A stretch of DNA of 64,000 nucleotides from Leptospira terpstrae serovar Hualin str. LT 11-33 = ATCC 700639 (GTDB taxonomy: Bacteria; Spirochaetota; Leptospiria; Leptospirales; Leptospiraceae), in contig NZ_AOGW02000008.1 of NCBI RefSeq assembly GCF_000332495.1, forward strand, positions 127,001-191,000, written 5' to 3'. A program made the translations under genes and the position numbers. Shown here piece by piece: positions 28,407-37,472 of the stretch; the stretch's first letter is position 1, and each line of letters begins with the position of its first letter. A model generated the notes under the pieces. It ran no database searches, was not told the origin of the DNA, and was given only the letters and a program-made list of their open reading frames with translations.

Positions 28407-31387
28407 TGAGATTTACCGCTAAATCTATAAAACAAAGTTGGATAAATATAGAAAACAAAGACGATGGAAATCAGAATCCCAATAAACATTGTCAAGGCAA
28501 TTGCTTTTGAAAATTCAGAGTTCTGGTTTCCAAAAACAATGACTGGAATTAATCCCATCATTGTAGTACCTGAGTTTAATAAAATAGGCCAAACCAACCA
28601 ACGAAATACTAATTCTCTTCTTTTAAAGCCAATGGTCTCCGCTGGTATTTCTCTCCACCTTTCGCCAAATAAAGAAATACTATCAATGGATAATCCAAGT
28701 AAAACGATAAGACCTAAATAATGTCCAAGATGAAATTCCTGAAAAAGAATAAATACGAAGGTCGTTGTAAACGCCAGATATAAAAAAGAAATGCTAAGAT
28801 AAAAAAAAGGAATTTCAAAAGACTCATAAATTCCAACAAGAGCCAAGTAGATAAAAACAAATGAAATCAGTAATAAAACAACCAGTATTAAATAAAACTT
28901 TTGTATCTGATCTTTTGCCGATACCTTAAGAATAGAAAAAGGCCCACTCGGGAGCACCAATCTTGGATCTGAATCTGCATACTCCCCAATCCATTCCATG
29001 TAAAAAAGCCCAGAATCTCTTCGAAATTGATTATAACTTTCTTTCTTCCTAGATTGATACAAAGAGCTGATGTAAGTAGATTCATTGGTTTTTGTTTTAA
29101 AACTTAAACTAGAAAGATCTTTCCAATTCCAAGAATCAGAACCAAAAGAATCCAAACCAAGATATAAATTATTTTTTGATGTTTCACCGACTGTACCCAA
29201 ATACTTTGGAATCTGATGGTATAAAAACTTTAACTTTAAATCTTCTTCATTAGGGATGAAATCTGGAACAGGAACTTGGTTCCGGTCCCATTCCTCCAAA
29301 ATAATTTGTTTTGGTAAAAAATCAAACTTACCAGCAAATCCAAGAGTTTTGGATTTAATCTCAAATTCTTTTGCAATCCTCTTTAACTCTTCCCAACTAT
29401 CATGAAAAAAAAGAAGAGAATCTACAGAAACCAAAGGAAGGGTACTCGCAACTTGAGATTCTATAGATTCAAATTTCAAATCCCAATTCGTTTTGGAAAG
29501 ATTATCAGAAATAAAAGTTTTTAATTTTTCATGGTCACTTACCCTAAGCAGTTTCCATTGAATGGGAATCCCTATTTGAGGATTTTCACTTTGGGTATTT
29601 TTAACATCCAGAGGAACTACTAAAACAGAAAGGTTAGAATCATATCTTTTGATTTTGCTTTCCAAATCTAAAACAAAGGCAAGTTCATCCTCCAAACGAA
29701 TGGGTTGCATCGGAATCATTTCCAACCGGACACCAACAGGTTTCTGTTTGGGGAAAATTTCAAATTTTGGACCAATTGAAAAGATAATGAAACTCAAAAA
29801 TAAAACCAAAAGAATCACAACCGCTTTGTAATTCCAAAATTTAAAAAACACATAAGTTCTTTCGTAAAATTCCAAAATTAGATTTTCTGAGTTTGTATTA
29901 TAGCCACTTGGTTTCAAAAAATCAGAAAAAGAAATAGAAATTAATGGAACAATGAAAACAGAAGAAACCAAAGAACAGAAAACCAATAGAGCAATGCACA
30001 CCCCTGAATCAAAAAAGAAGTCTTTCCACTCCATCGGATATACTAATAGCGGAACAAAAACAACAATGGTAGTTAAGGAAGAAGAAAAAAGAGATACAAG
30101 GACAGACCGCAACCCTTCGATAACTGCTTCAACTGCAGAAACATCATTCAACAATTGTTTACGAATAGAAAAAACTGAAAGGTTACTTGCATCAAATAAC
30201 ATTCCTATTCCAACAGAAATTCCACCTAAACTTAGTAAGTTGATAGAAATAGAGAATAATAATAGTAGGTGAAAAAAAAGAATCAGAGAAAACAAAACAG
30301 AAACAAACAAAATTAAGGCTGGTGTCCAACTTCGATAAAGAAAATAAGAAAACAAAAAGGCAAAAAACAATCCCCAAATTACATTAAATCCAAATTGAAC
30401 TAATTGATTTTCTAGTTCATCGGATCCATTATAAAAAATATTGGAAGGCAATTCATTTTCAAATTGTTTTAACTTTTCTTTAATTTCTGAAGATAACTTC
30501 AATGGGTTTGCGGAAGGGTCAGTAAAAACTGCTATATAAACAGTACTCATTCCATTAATTCGCGTTATTCTTTCACTTGGCAATTGGGATTGATAGATTT
30601 TAGCTAATCTTCCTAAACTAACCGAGTTTCCATTTCCTAAATGGATAGGAAATTGGTTAAGATTAAGACTGGAGCGGATTTCTGGCGCAAATTTTAATTC
30701 GGTATTTTTAGTGTAACCTTCCAAGGAACCAAGCGAACCACCGCGCATGGCTACTTGTATCTGGTGTTCTAAATCTCGAATGTTGATAGGAAACAAATCT
30801 AAAACTTGGGAATCAAGAGAAATGAAGGTGGAATTTTTAGGTTCAGCCACTCTCTTCACTTCTGTAACACCAGAAATACGTTCTAATTGGAAAAACAATT
30901 GTTGTAGATAAAAATTGAAATTTTCAGCATTTCCGAATTTCGTTTTTGGAATGAGAATTTCCAGAAAAGGTGTTTCACTAACCTCTCCTTGCAACAAGCA
31001 CGAATTCCCGACACCTAACGGCAATTTATCTTTCATTTCCAAAATTGTTTGATACAGCTCATCTTTAAATTCAGAAACAGAGGCACCAAATTGCAAATTG
31101 ATTTGGACAATTGACTTTCCATGTTCCGACATTGTCCGTATACGTTCGACAGATTTTACCGAAGATACCATTTCTGAAATTGGCAAACTTACGAGTAAAT
31201 CCGTATCTTCCGCAGAATGATTAGGATATTCTGTGAGTATAAAATAACTTGCAGGGGTTAATTTCGGTAACAACCAAATTTCTAACTCAGAAATTCGAAA
31301 CAAAACTGCAATAAATAATAAAATACAAATTACCCAATACAATTGTTTGTGTTGGAATAAAGAGTGAATATAGCTCCTTATGCTCAT
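28403..31387 (-). CDS. RND family permease (AcrB/CzcA-like)
   Basis: Inner-membrane RND pump subunit of 994 residues. It has the usual two-fold pattern: TM1, porter domain (TEYPNHSAEDTDLLVSLPISE; TMSEHGKSIVQINLQFG), helices 2-6, second porter domain, helices 7-12. TM4 contains GIGMLFDASNLSVF with one acidic relay residue, as in heavy-metal-type RND proteins. The TM10 equivalent reads LIVLLGLSIDSISLFGERW, with Asp where AcrB has the relay Lys. The substrate is unknown. It is flanked by ATGA overlaps with the adaptor gene before and the degenerate RND gene after it. Confidence 0.88.
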   Translation of the reverse strand: MSIRSYIHSLFQHKQLYWVICILLFIAVLFRISELEIWLLPKLTPASYFILTEYPNHSAEDTDLLVSLPISEMVSSVKSVERIRTMSEHGKSIVQINLQFGASVSEFKDELYQTILEMKDKLPLGVGNSCLLQGEVSETPFLEILIPKTKFGNAENFNFYLQQLFFQLERISGVTEVKRVAEPKNSTFISLDSQVLDLFPINIRDLEHQIQVAMRGGSLGSLEGYTKNTELKFAPEIRSSLNLNQFPIHLGNGNSVSLGRLAKIYQSQLPSERITRINGMSTVYIAVFTDPSANPLKLSSEIKEKLKQFENELPSNIFYNGSDELENQLVQFGFNVIWGLFFAFLFSYFLYRSWTPALILFVSVLFSLILFFHLLLLFSISINLLSLGGISVGIGMLFDASNLSVFSIRKQLLNDVSAVEAVIEGLRSVLVSLFSSSLTTIVVFVPLLVYPMEWKDFFFDSGVCIALLVFCSLVSSVFIVPLISISFSDFLKPSGYNTNSENLILEFYERTYVFFKFWNYKAVVILLVLFLSFIIFSIGPKFEIFPKQKPVGVRLEMIPMQPIRLEDELAFVLDLESKIKRYDSNLSVLVVPLDVKNTQSENPQIGIPIQWKLLRVSDHEKLKTFISDNLSKTNWDLKFESIESQVASTLPLVSVDSLLFFHDSWEELKRIAKEFEIKSKTLGFAGKFDFLPKQIILEEWDRNQVPVPDFIPNEEDLKLKFLYHQIPKYLGTVGETSKNNLYLGLDSFGSDSWNWKDLSSLSFKTKTNESTYISSLYQSRKKESYNQFRRDSGLFYMEWIGEYADSDPRLVLPSGPFSILKVSAKDQIQKFYLILVVLLLISFVFIYLALVGIYESFEIPFFYLSISFLYLAFTTTFVFILFQEFHLGHYLGLIVLLGLSIDSISLFGERWREIPAETIGFKRRELVFRWLVWPILLNSGTTMMGLIPVIVFGNQNSEFSKAIALTMFIGILISIVFVFYIYPTLFYRFSGKSQ

Positions 31388-32784
31388 AATGACAAACTAG
31401 ATTCTACTATTTCATCAGCTGATAATCCGGACAATATTTCTAATTCGTTTAACAAATATGGTTTGAATTGAATGAATCTTTTTTCAATACCACCAACACT
31501 TTTTACATTCACATAGAAGCCACTGGCCTCATCGCCATGAAGAGAAGAGGAAGGAATGAGAACCTTCTCTGTAATTTCAGGAAGTTTCACCTGAATGAGT
31601 CCGAACATGCCAGGCAAAATCATATTTTGTTTCAATTCCAATTTGACTTTGATTCCGATACTATGAGATCTAGAGTCTAAAAATCCGCCAATTCGATCCA
31701 CCTTACCTTTGATAGCTGAAGAATTTTTCCCTGAGGGAATAAATATAACTGACTTACCAGGGGAAAGATAGATAAGATCCGATTCAGCAATTTGAAATCC
31801 AGCGGAAAGTTCACCTTTTTCTATGAGAACCATAACCGGCATTTGGTTTGTTAGTTCCCCTTCCTTGGTATGGATTTTTAATATTTTACCAGGTTTCGGA
31901 GCTCTCAATCGAGCTTCAGCTAACAATTGATCGTTAGACTTAATTTGACTTTTTATAATTTTTTGATGAGACTGACTTAATTCGTATTCAGATTTTTCTA
32001 AAGATGTATTTTTTTCCCTCCAAAATTTTAGTTTCTCTTCAAAATTAAGGTTCTCTGAACCTAAATCTAAATTGATTCCCGATAATAAATTTTCTCTATC
32101 TCTAATTAAATTTTTATATTGAGTTTGTTTGGATTCCTCGTCTTGTTTTAGTTTTTCTATTTCGGTTAAGGAAACAAACCCTTGTTTCCAAAGTAAAATT
32201 TTCTTCTCTTTTAAGTCTTTACTTAGAGACCATTCTTTTTCGGCTAAATCAATCCATTCCGTTTTTTTATCAATTTCTCTCAGTTTGATATCAATTTGTT
32301 TCTCTGCAGTTTTCCATTTTTCCAAAGCAATCGATACTTGGGATCCAGCTATTTCTGAAGAAAGACGTAACCGCTCCCCCTCTAATCGTATCAATTCATC
32401 ATCCATCTCCAATAGAATTTGGCCTTCTTTTACATAACTTCCTTCTTCAACAAAAATCTTTCGAATCCTTCCATTTTGTTTGCTATGTAGTTGAATTTCT
32501 TTTGTAGGCTCTACAACCGAAGGAAATTCTAAAACTTTGTTTTCTTCCAATACACGTGGTTTTTTATACACCAAACTTTGTTTTGGCGATTCCATCGCGG
32601 AAATTTCATTCATTTTTCCCCAGGATTCAGGGAAATACAGAACTGTAGCCAATAAGGGAAATCGACCACGCATCCCCACTGTAGATAAGTAATTATAAAG
32701 AAATGAGGAGGAAACGTATAAAACTCCCAATATCATGATCTTACGAATCCAAATTTTTATTATGGACCACTGATTTGAATTCAT
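31384..32784 (-). CDS. HlyD/AcrA-type periplasmic adaptor (membrane fusion protein)
   Basis: A 466-residue adaptor linking the RND permease to a TolC-like channel. One N-terminal membrane helix (about 12-32) is followed by a lipoyl half-motif (SKQNGRIRKIFVEEGSYVKEGQILLEMDD), a long alpha-hairpin coiled coil (about 130-290), the second lipoyl half (ARLRAPKPGKILKIHTKEGE), and a beta-barrel/membrane-proximal part ending near PGMFGLIQVKLPE. The long hairpin and the uncleaved helix resemble type I secretion adaptors more than lipid-anchored AcrA. ATGA overlaps join it to both neighbours. Confidence 0.9.
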   Translation of the reverse strand: MNSNQWSIIKIWIRKIMILGVLYVSSSFLYNYLSTVGMRGRFPLLATVLYFPESWGKMNEISAMESPKQSLVYKKPRVLEENKVLEFPSVVEPTKEIQLHSKQNGRIRKIFVEEGSYVKEGQILLEMDDELIRLEGERLRLSSEIAGSQVSIALEKWKTAEKQIDIKLREIDKKTEWIDLAEKEWSLSKDLKEKKILLWKQGFVSLTEIEKLKQDEESKQTQYKNLIRDRENLLSGINLDLGSENLNFEEKLKFWREKNTSLEKSEYELSQSHQKIIKSQIKSNDQLLAEARLRAPKPGKILKIHTKEGELTNQMPVMVLIEKGELSAGFQIAESDLIYLSPGKSVIFIPSGKNSSAIKGKVDRIGGFLDSRSHSIGIKVKLELKQNMILPGMFGLIQVKLPEITEKVLIPSSSLHGDEASGFYVNVKSVGGIEKRFIQFKPYLLNELEILSGLSADEIVESSLSL

Positions 32785-33413
32785 ACATTTGCCAATGCTA
32801 GAACAAAGAAAACAAATAAGATAGGATTCAAATAACCCAAACTATGGGAAAGAAATAGAATAAAGCGGTCTTCTGAAACAAACAAACGATTGTACAATTC
32901 GCCATTTTTTATCAGAAAAACTAAAAACAAACCTGTCCAAAACATCACAACCAAGAAAGAATAAAACTTTGTATCTAAAAATAAGCCTAAGAACTGGTTT
33001 CCTATAAACAATAGGCATACAAAGAAAAAGAATTGTTGTGTGAGTTTTTTAAGGAAACTTTTCAGATTACTACTATAGGTAAGTTTAGTTCTGATTCCTT
33101 TTGCGAATAAAAAATTGATACTGAATGAAACAATAAAATAAAAAACTGCGACAAAAAGGACACTAAATATCTGAAACGGATACAAACTCCAAATAGAAAG
33201 TTCTTTGCCTGAGTTGGCCGCGTTCACTTCCAAATTTCGATTGATCTTTATACATTCTTCCCAATTCCAAAAACAGTGGAACCCATAGAGGAAAAGGTAA
33301 AGCAGTAGATAAAAAAAAGGAGAATGATAAAAATTGATTACCTTTACTTTTCCCAATCTCCCCATTTTTCGAATGTTTGCTTGGAACCAATGCATCCAGA
33401 CAGAACCAATCAT
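32781..33413 (-). CDS. Small polytopic membrane protein, unknown
   Basis: A 210-residue protein with five hydrophobic segments: SPFFYLLLYLFLYGFHCFW, SLYPFQIFSVLFVAVFYFIV, QQFFFFVCLLFIGNQFLGLF, FYSFLVVMFWTGLFLVFLI and a C-terminal NPILFVFFVLALANV. No family recognised; the pattern is loosely like YIP1-type proteins. It lies inside the RND operon, joined by ATGA overlaps to the lipoprotein gene before it and the adaptor gene after it, so it is probably an inner-membrane component of the same machine rather than a passenger. Confidence 0.78.
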   Translation of the reverse strand: MIGSVWMHWFQANIRKMGRLGKVKVINFYHSPFFYLLLYLFLYGFHCFWNWEECIKINRNLEVNAANSGKELSIWSLYPFQIFSVLFVAVFYFIVSFSINFLFAKGIRTKLTYSSNLKSFLKKLTQQFFFFVCLLFIGNQFLGLFLDTKFYSFLVVMFWTGLFLVFLIKNGELYNRLFVSEDRFILFLSHSLGYLNPILFVFFVLALANV

Positions 33414-33919
33414 TTGATTTCTCCCAATTGTTTTTGTAGTCTATCTACTTGGGTTTGGAATTGTTTCCACTGGGCCAAAAAAAGTTTTCTTTGTTTACCT
33501 TGCCATTTACTTTGATTCAATTTTAAATATAACAAACAAGCTTCTGGAGATACCGACAAAAGTTCGATTAGTTTTGATTCATCTTCTGCCGATACGATGA
33601 CCGGCAATGATGATACAAACACAGCCTTAAAATACAACAAAATCAATTCTGGTGTTTTATGGGAAACTCCAGCCCAATGTGCAAAGAACTCCTTCCATTC
33701 TCCCAAATAAAACAAAGTTTTTGCATAGAGTGCCACTTCTTCCTTTGTTAAATCTCTATCATTTTTAATTTCCACTAGCCTAGACCTAACAACGGTCAAA
33801 TGACCCGCATGAAAAGCATCGGATAGGATTTTGAAATCATTTGCATGGGTAGGGTTAGACCGTGAACAATGTAAAAACGGAAAAAATAACAAACAAAAAA
33901 CAATACACTTTTGATTCAT
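33410..33919 (-). CDS. Putative lipoprotein with TPR-like helices
   Basis: About 169 residues. The signal peptide (NQKCIVFCLLFFPFLHC) ends in a lipobox-like FLHC. The mature part is helical, with repeat-like pairs (SDAFHAGHLTVVRSRLVEI; ALYAKTLFYLGEWKEFFAHW) resembling TPR units, and ends in a short coiled coil (TQVDRLQKQLGEI). The start is taken at 33919 because GGAGG sits 7 bases before that ATG and this gives another ATGA overlap with the preceding gene; an ATG at 33931 would place the SD inside the gene. Unknown role, probably a periplasmic accessory of the RND system. Confidence 0.75.
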   Translation of the reverse strand: MNQKCIVFCLLFFPFLHCSRSNPTHANDFKILSDAFHAGHLTVVRSRLVEIKNDRDLTKEEVALYAKTLFYLGEWKEFFAHWAGVSHKTPELILLYFKAVFVSSLPVIVSAEDESKLIELLSVSPEACLLYLKLNQSKWQGKQRKLFLAQWKQFQTQVDRLQKQLGEIK

Positions 33920-34449
33920 AATCTCCTCCAATCCGTTTGTTGGAAAATATCATCTAATGAAAACGAAACCTTTTGATTCCAAATCCAATCGAACCGTTTG
34001 ACCTCATTATTAGAAAAATTAATCCATAACATTCGGATGTGAACCTCATTTGGTTCGGAGGGAAAACAAAACCGCAAAAGTAAAACTTGAGCTGCTCCTA
34101 TCCTTTCGGCTCGTTCTTTCCAAATTTGAATCCTTGATCGATCTTCGAAGGATTGGTTTTTCAGTGTTTTATGGAATTGATCTAAATGATCCTCTGGAAC
34201 AGGAAAAGCGTTTTCCTCCCAAACCCCATCATTCAAAACAACAGAATAACCAACCTCTTCCAATGCTTCCAAAATGTTCAGACTAATTTCATTTTCTTGC
34301 GTATAACTTTCATTAAATATCCGCGCGGTTTTAGTTACAAAAAGTAACTTCGATCCTATCGGAACTTTGAAGGACTTTGTTTTTACGGTTCGTGAACTAT
34401 CGACACAAGATAGTAAGAAAAGAAAGACAAGAAACAACATACACTTCAT
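33916..34449 (-). CDS. Putative lipoprotein, unknown
   Basis: A 177-residue protein with a short signal peptide ending FLFLLSC, a good lipobox. The mature part is alpha/beta; SLNILEALEEVGYSVV and AERIGAAQVLLLRFCF resemble periplasmic lipoproteins that follow an amyloid- or assembly-type fold, but I recognise no family. ATGA overlaps join it to the Ig-like lipoprotein gene upstream and the TPR-like lipoprotein downstream. Confidence 0.75.
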   Translation of the reverse strand: MKCMLFLVFLFLLSCVDSSRTVKTKSFKVPIGSKLLFVTKTARIFNESYTQENEISLNILEALEEVGYSVVLNDGVWEENAFPVPEDHLDQFHKTLKNQSFEDRSRIQIWKERAERIGAAQVLLLRFCFPSEPNEVHIRMLWINFSNNEVKRFDWIWNQKVSFSLDDIFQQTDWRRL

Positions 34450-35810
34450 TTTGCTTCCACCTGAATGACAAATGCTGATTTCATTTTTTTGCCCGAACTT
34501 GATTTTGCCTCTGCATCCAATCGAAATTCATAAAATGGATAAAAACTCGGAGCAGTTGCTGAAGCGGAAAGGTTAAAATCCCCTCCAGTAGAAATATTCC
34601 CAAACAAACTACCGTTACAACTAGCCTCACTTTCCGCAAAAGAATAGGTTAGTTCTCGACAGCCAAATGGTAAAACAGTTTGACAATGGCTCCATACCCA
34701 AGTCGACAAACGAATGTTTGTTGAAGGTGGAGAAATTTTTGAAAGTCTTGTTGCACCAATCACAGAAGAAGTATCCATATATTGGTTAAACATAATTCGA
34801 AAATTATCTGTATTCACATCGGCACAAGCTTGTGAACTTAAAGACCCACCAGTGCCATCGTCTCCACCACGAAACTGGTAAAAATTAGGACTTAAAATGG
34901 GCAACCCTCGACTCCAAAAACAAGTTAGGGAATCCCAACGAGAACCGGCAATAGAACCTAATTCCTGAATTCCCAACCCACAATTTTGTGATTCTAATCC
35001 AAATCCAATCACCTCCGGGTCATTTCCATCCCTACCCACCAAAAAACCTAAGCGAATTGTCTCTGTTAGTTCCTCTCCATCCAAAGAGTGTAAACCTGCG
35101 GGGAATTGAATGTGGTATCTTGTTTCAGGCAACAAAACGGTATCTAGTAAAATTGTGAATTGAGTTGGGCTTTCCCATTCCAAACGGTAGGAAATACTTG
35201 GTTCGATACGTAACCCAAGTCCCACTTCGGTTTGGTTCATAGGTTTGGTAAATTGGACTTGGATGGGAGGGGGGCCTGGAACACCAGAACAGGCAGAAGA
35301 AACATCGCTTAAATGTATGCCGACAGGAATTCCTCCGGCCAAACATTCTTCTTCTGTTCCCGTCAAAACAAAAACAGATGTTAGGTCTGGGGGAGAAGGA
35401 TTTTCCTTATCTCCTACCCGAAAGGGAATGTTATAAACCCGATCTAAATCTTTTCCATCTTTGCCTTCGCATTGTTTTGTGAGACGAACGATATAACCAC
35501 CTGAAGGTAGTTCTTCTTTGGGTGAAAATTTTAAAGTGATCTCTGAGGTTTCAAAACTTCCTCTGACTGGTGGTTCCAATGAAAAAGCAGTAACACAAGA
35601 CTGGATGGACATAGGATGGCTAAAGGCAAAAGATATATTTGTCTTTGGATCTACGTTTGTGGAATCAGAAGTTGGACTCAACATTAGAACCCGAGGAGAA
35701 TCTCCACCACTCAAAACTCCCATCCAATCTTCCAAAGAACCTAATTTTGAATTGCATTGAAATAATAGAACGATAAGTAAGAATATACAATTCCATCTAA
35801 CGAGTTTCAT
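34446..35810 (-). CDS. Lipoprotein with bacterial Ig-like (Big_5) domains
   Basis: About 454 residues. A signal peptide ends in LLFQC (lipobox). The mature protein has SbsA/Big_5-type Ig-like domains: SPRVLMLSPTSDSTNVDPKTNISFAFSHPM and a second unit beginning near PPPIQVQFTKPMNQTEVG, each with the characteristic F(S/T).PM motif, followed by a Cys-rich C-terminal part. It is probably exposed at the outer membrane. The start at 35810 is well supported by GGAGG 6 bases upstream; it overlaps the TolC-like gene by 14 bases. Ig-like lipoproteins are common in Leptospira, but placement inside an RND operon is unusual. Confidence 0.82.
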   Translation of the reverse strand: MKLVRWNCIFLLIVLLFQCNSKLGSLEDWMGVLSGGDSPRVLMLSPTSDSTNVDPKTNISFAFSHPMSIQSCVTAFSLEPPVRGSFETSEITLKFSPKEELPSGGYIVRLTKQCEGKDGKDLDRVYNIPFRVGDKENPSPPDLTSVFVLTGTEEECLAGGIPVGIHLSDVSSACSGVPGPPPIQVQFTKPMNQTEVGLGLRIEPSISYRLEWESPTQFTILLDTVLLPETRYHIQFPAGLHSLDGEELTETIRLGFLVGRDGNDPEVIGFGLESQNCGLGIQELGSIAGSRWDSLTCFWSRGLPILSPNFYQFRGGDDGTGGSLSSQACADVNTDNFRIMFNQYMDTSSVIGATRLSKISPPSTNIRLSTWVWSHCQTVLPFGCRELTYSFAESEASCNGSLFGNISTGGDFNLSASATAPSFYPFYEFRLDAEAKSSSGKKMKSAFVIQVEAK

Positions 35811-37350
35811 ACGAATCCTCCATAAAAAATGGGTATTGTTTTCTAAATTTTGGTTCGTTAATTTTTTTAATTCCAAAAGATTGTTCCTGTTTCCAATCTT
35901 CCAGAATCCTCGTTAGTTCACTTTGGTTTATTTTAGATTCTAATCGGTAGTAACGATTTTCAAATGGGTTTTCTCCCAATAATAAAACGAGGTCCAAGGC
36001 CGTAGAAATATATTGAAAGTAATGGTCTAATAGAATTTCCAAACCAACAAATACCTCTTCTTCCGATTTTAAATAATCTAATTCAGATATGAGGCCTTGG
36101 ACTTTTTCTTCTCTTTTTAGTTTATGTTGGTAGAAATTAGATTTTGTATTCTCTAAGTACAAATTGTACTTTTTATACAATTCAACTAACTTAATTTCTA
36201 ATGTTTGAATTTGATTTGAGAAACTAATCTCAGTTTGTTTCCATTCCGTTTTAGCTTGTAACAAACTCATTTTTGAATCGAATATTTTTTTATTACGACC
36301 TAAATCATCGAAAAGTCCTATCGATCCACTTTGAAAGGAATTTTCTCCAGGTCCTACAGGTTGTGGTCCATAACCTGGGATTCTTTGGATTCCATTCCCC
36401 TCGGATTGCATTCCATTTTGTGTATTTGACTGAAAATTGGTTCCACCCAAATTTGCTTGGACCCCTACACTAACTCCGTAGATCTCATTCTGTAAAGGGA
36501 AACCTGCGTTGCCATTTTTTCCTACATATCCACCTAATACAAGTTTTGGTTTCCAATCATTTTCCAAACTCTCTTCGTCCAGTTCTGCCAATTCGATTTG
36601 TAACCTTGTTTTTTTTCGTAATGGATGGTTTTCATCAGGTGTGGCCTTAAGTTTGTTCGGATCAAATAGTCGGATCCGTTCTATAATGCCTCCTTCTAAG
36701 GATAGATTCATATTGGGATCCAAAGACATTGATTGTTGTAATTCCAAAAGGGAGATTTTTTTAGCCGCCGTAGAATGGATCCACTTGGACTGGAATTCGA
36801 CTTCCCAGACTTTTCGTTTGTCCCATTCTCCTTGGGGAGAAAGGCCTAAACTAGATTCTTTTTCTTGTTTTGATTTTTCTAAATGATAACGTTCCGACCG
36901 AAGTAAATAGATTGAGTCGACTAACTGACGTTTATTAAAATTTAAATAGGCTATGGATATAGATTTGAATACTTTTTCTCTGAGAAGTTTTTTCTCTTCC
37001 GAATGAATGAGTCGCCTTACTTCTAGTTTTTGTTTTTCCCTCTCGGTTTCACCGCCATCATAAAGAAGTTGTTGGATTTGCAATCGAACATCTCGGTATT
37101 CCTGATCGATTTGTTCCTGGTTTTTTGAAAAGATACCAAAGTAATGGATCCCTAATTTAGGGAGATATTGTTTCCATTTATCCCGGGTAAGAATAGGATA
37201 GATTTCGGAACGAACCTGTTCCAAACCCAAATTCCCATTTCGTTCCATTCCTATCCAAACACAGTCTTCCCATAACAATTTCCCTTCCGCCTGTAATGGA
37301 AGAGAATTACAAACCATACAAAAACAGAAAATCCAAACCCAATACCACAT
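35797..37350 (-). CDS. TolC-like outer membrane efflux protein
   Basis: A 517-residue protein with a signal peptide cleaved after LQA. It has two long coiled-coil stretches (about 60-200 and 350-450) around a beta segment (KPKLVLGGYVGKNGNAGF..NEIYGVSVGVQANLGG), the periodic pattern of TolC protomers, and duplicated motifs such as QIQQLLYDGGETEREKQ. It would form the trimeric outer membrane/periplasmic channel for the adaptor and RND proteins encoded downstream. It is the first gene of the ten-gene minus-strand operon. Confidence 0.85.
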   Translation of the reverse strand: MWYWVWIFCFCMVCNSLPLQAEGKLLWEDCVWIGMERNGNLGLEQVRSEIYPILTRDKWKQYLPKLGIHYFGIFSKNQEQIDQEYRDVRLQIQQLLYDGGETEREKQKLEVRRLIHSEEKKLLREKVFKSISIAYLNFNKRQLVDSIYLLRSERYHLEKSKQEKESSLGLSPQGEWDKRKVWEVEFQSKWIHSTAAKKISLLELQQSMSLDPNMNLSLEGGIIERIRLFDPNKLKATPDENHPLRKKTRLQIELAELDEESLENDWKPKLVLGGYVGKNGNAGFPLQNEIYGVSVGVQANLGGTNFQSNTQNGMQSEGNGIQRIPGYGPQPVGPGENSFQSGSIGLFDDLGRNKKIFDSKMSLLQAKTEWKQTEISFSNQIQTLEIKLVELYKKYNLYLENTKSNFYQHKLKREEKVQGLISELDYLKSEEEVFVGLEILLDHYFQYISTALDLVLLLGENPFENRYYRLESKINQSELTRILEDWKQEQSFGIKKINEPKFRKQYPFFMEDSYETR

Positions 37351-37472
37351 ATCAGACGATAGGTGATAAATTCGCTCGCTGGTTCTCGTTTTCCCTTTTT
37401 ATAGGAGATTTTTTGATTTTTTTTTTAGTTTTTTTTACTTGTAAGAGAAGAAAGTTCCTTTATAAAAGTGGC
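37351..37472. promoter_or_regulatory. Divergent control region between TolC-operon and FecR gene
   Basis: This 122-base gap separates the two divergent start codons and must hold promoters for both directions. Its main visible feature is a T-rich tract at about 37408-37440, with runs of ten and eight T; on the minus strand this is a run of A-tracts upstream of the TolC-like gene, which could act as an UP element or curved DNA. I could not fix convincing -35/-10 boxes on either strand. Confidence 0.4.
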
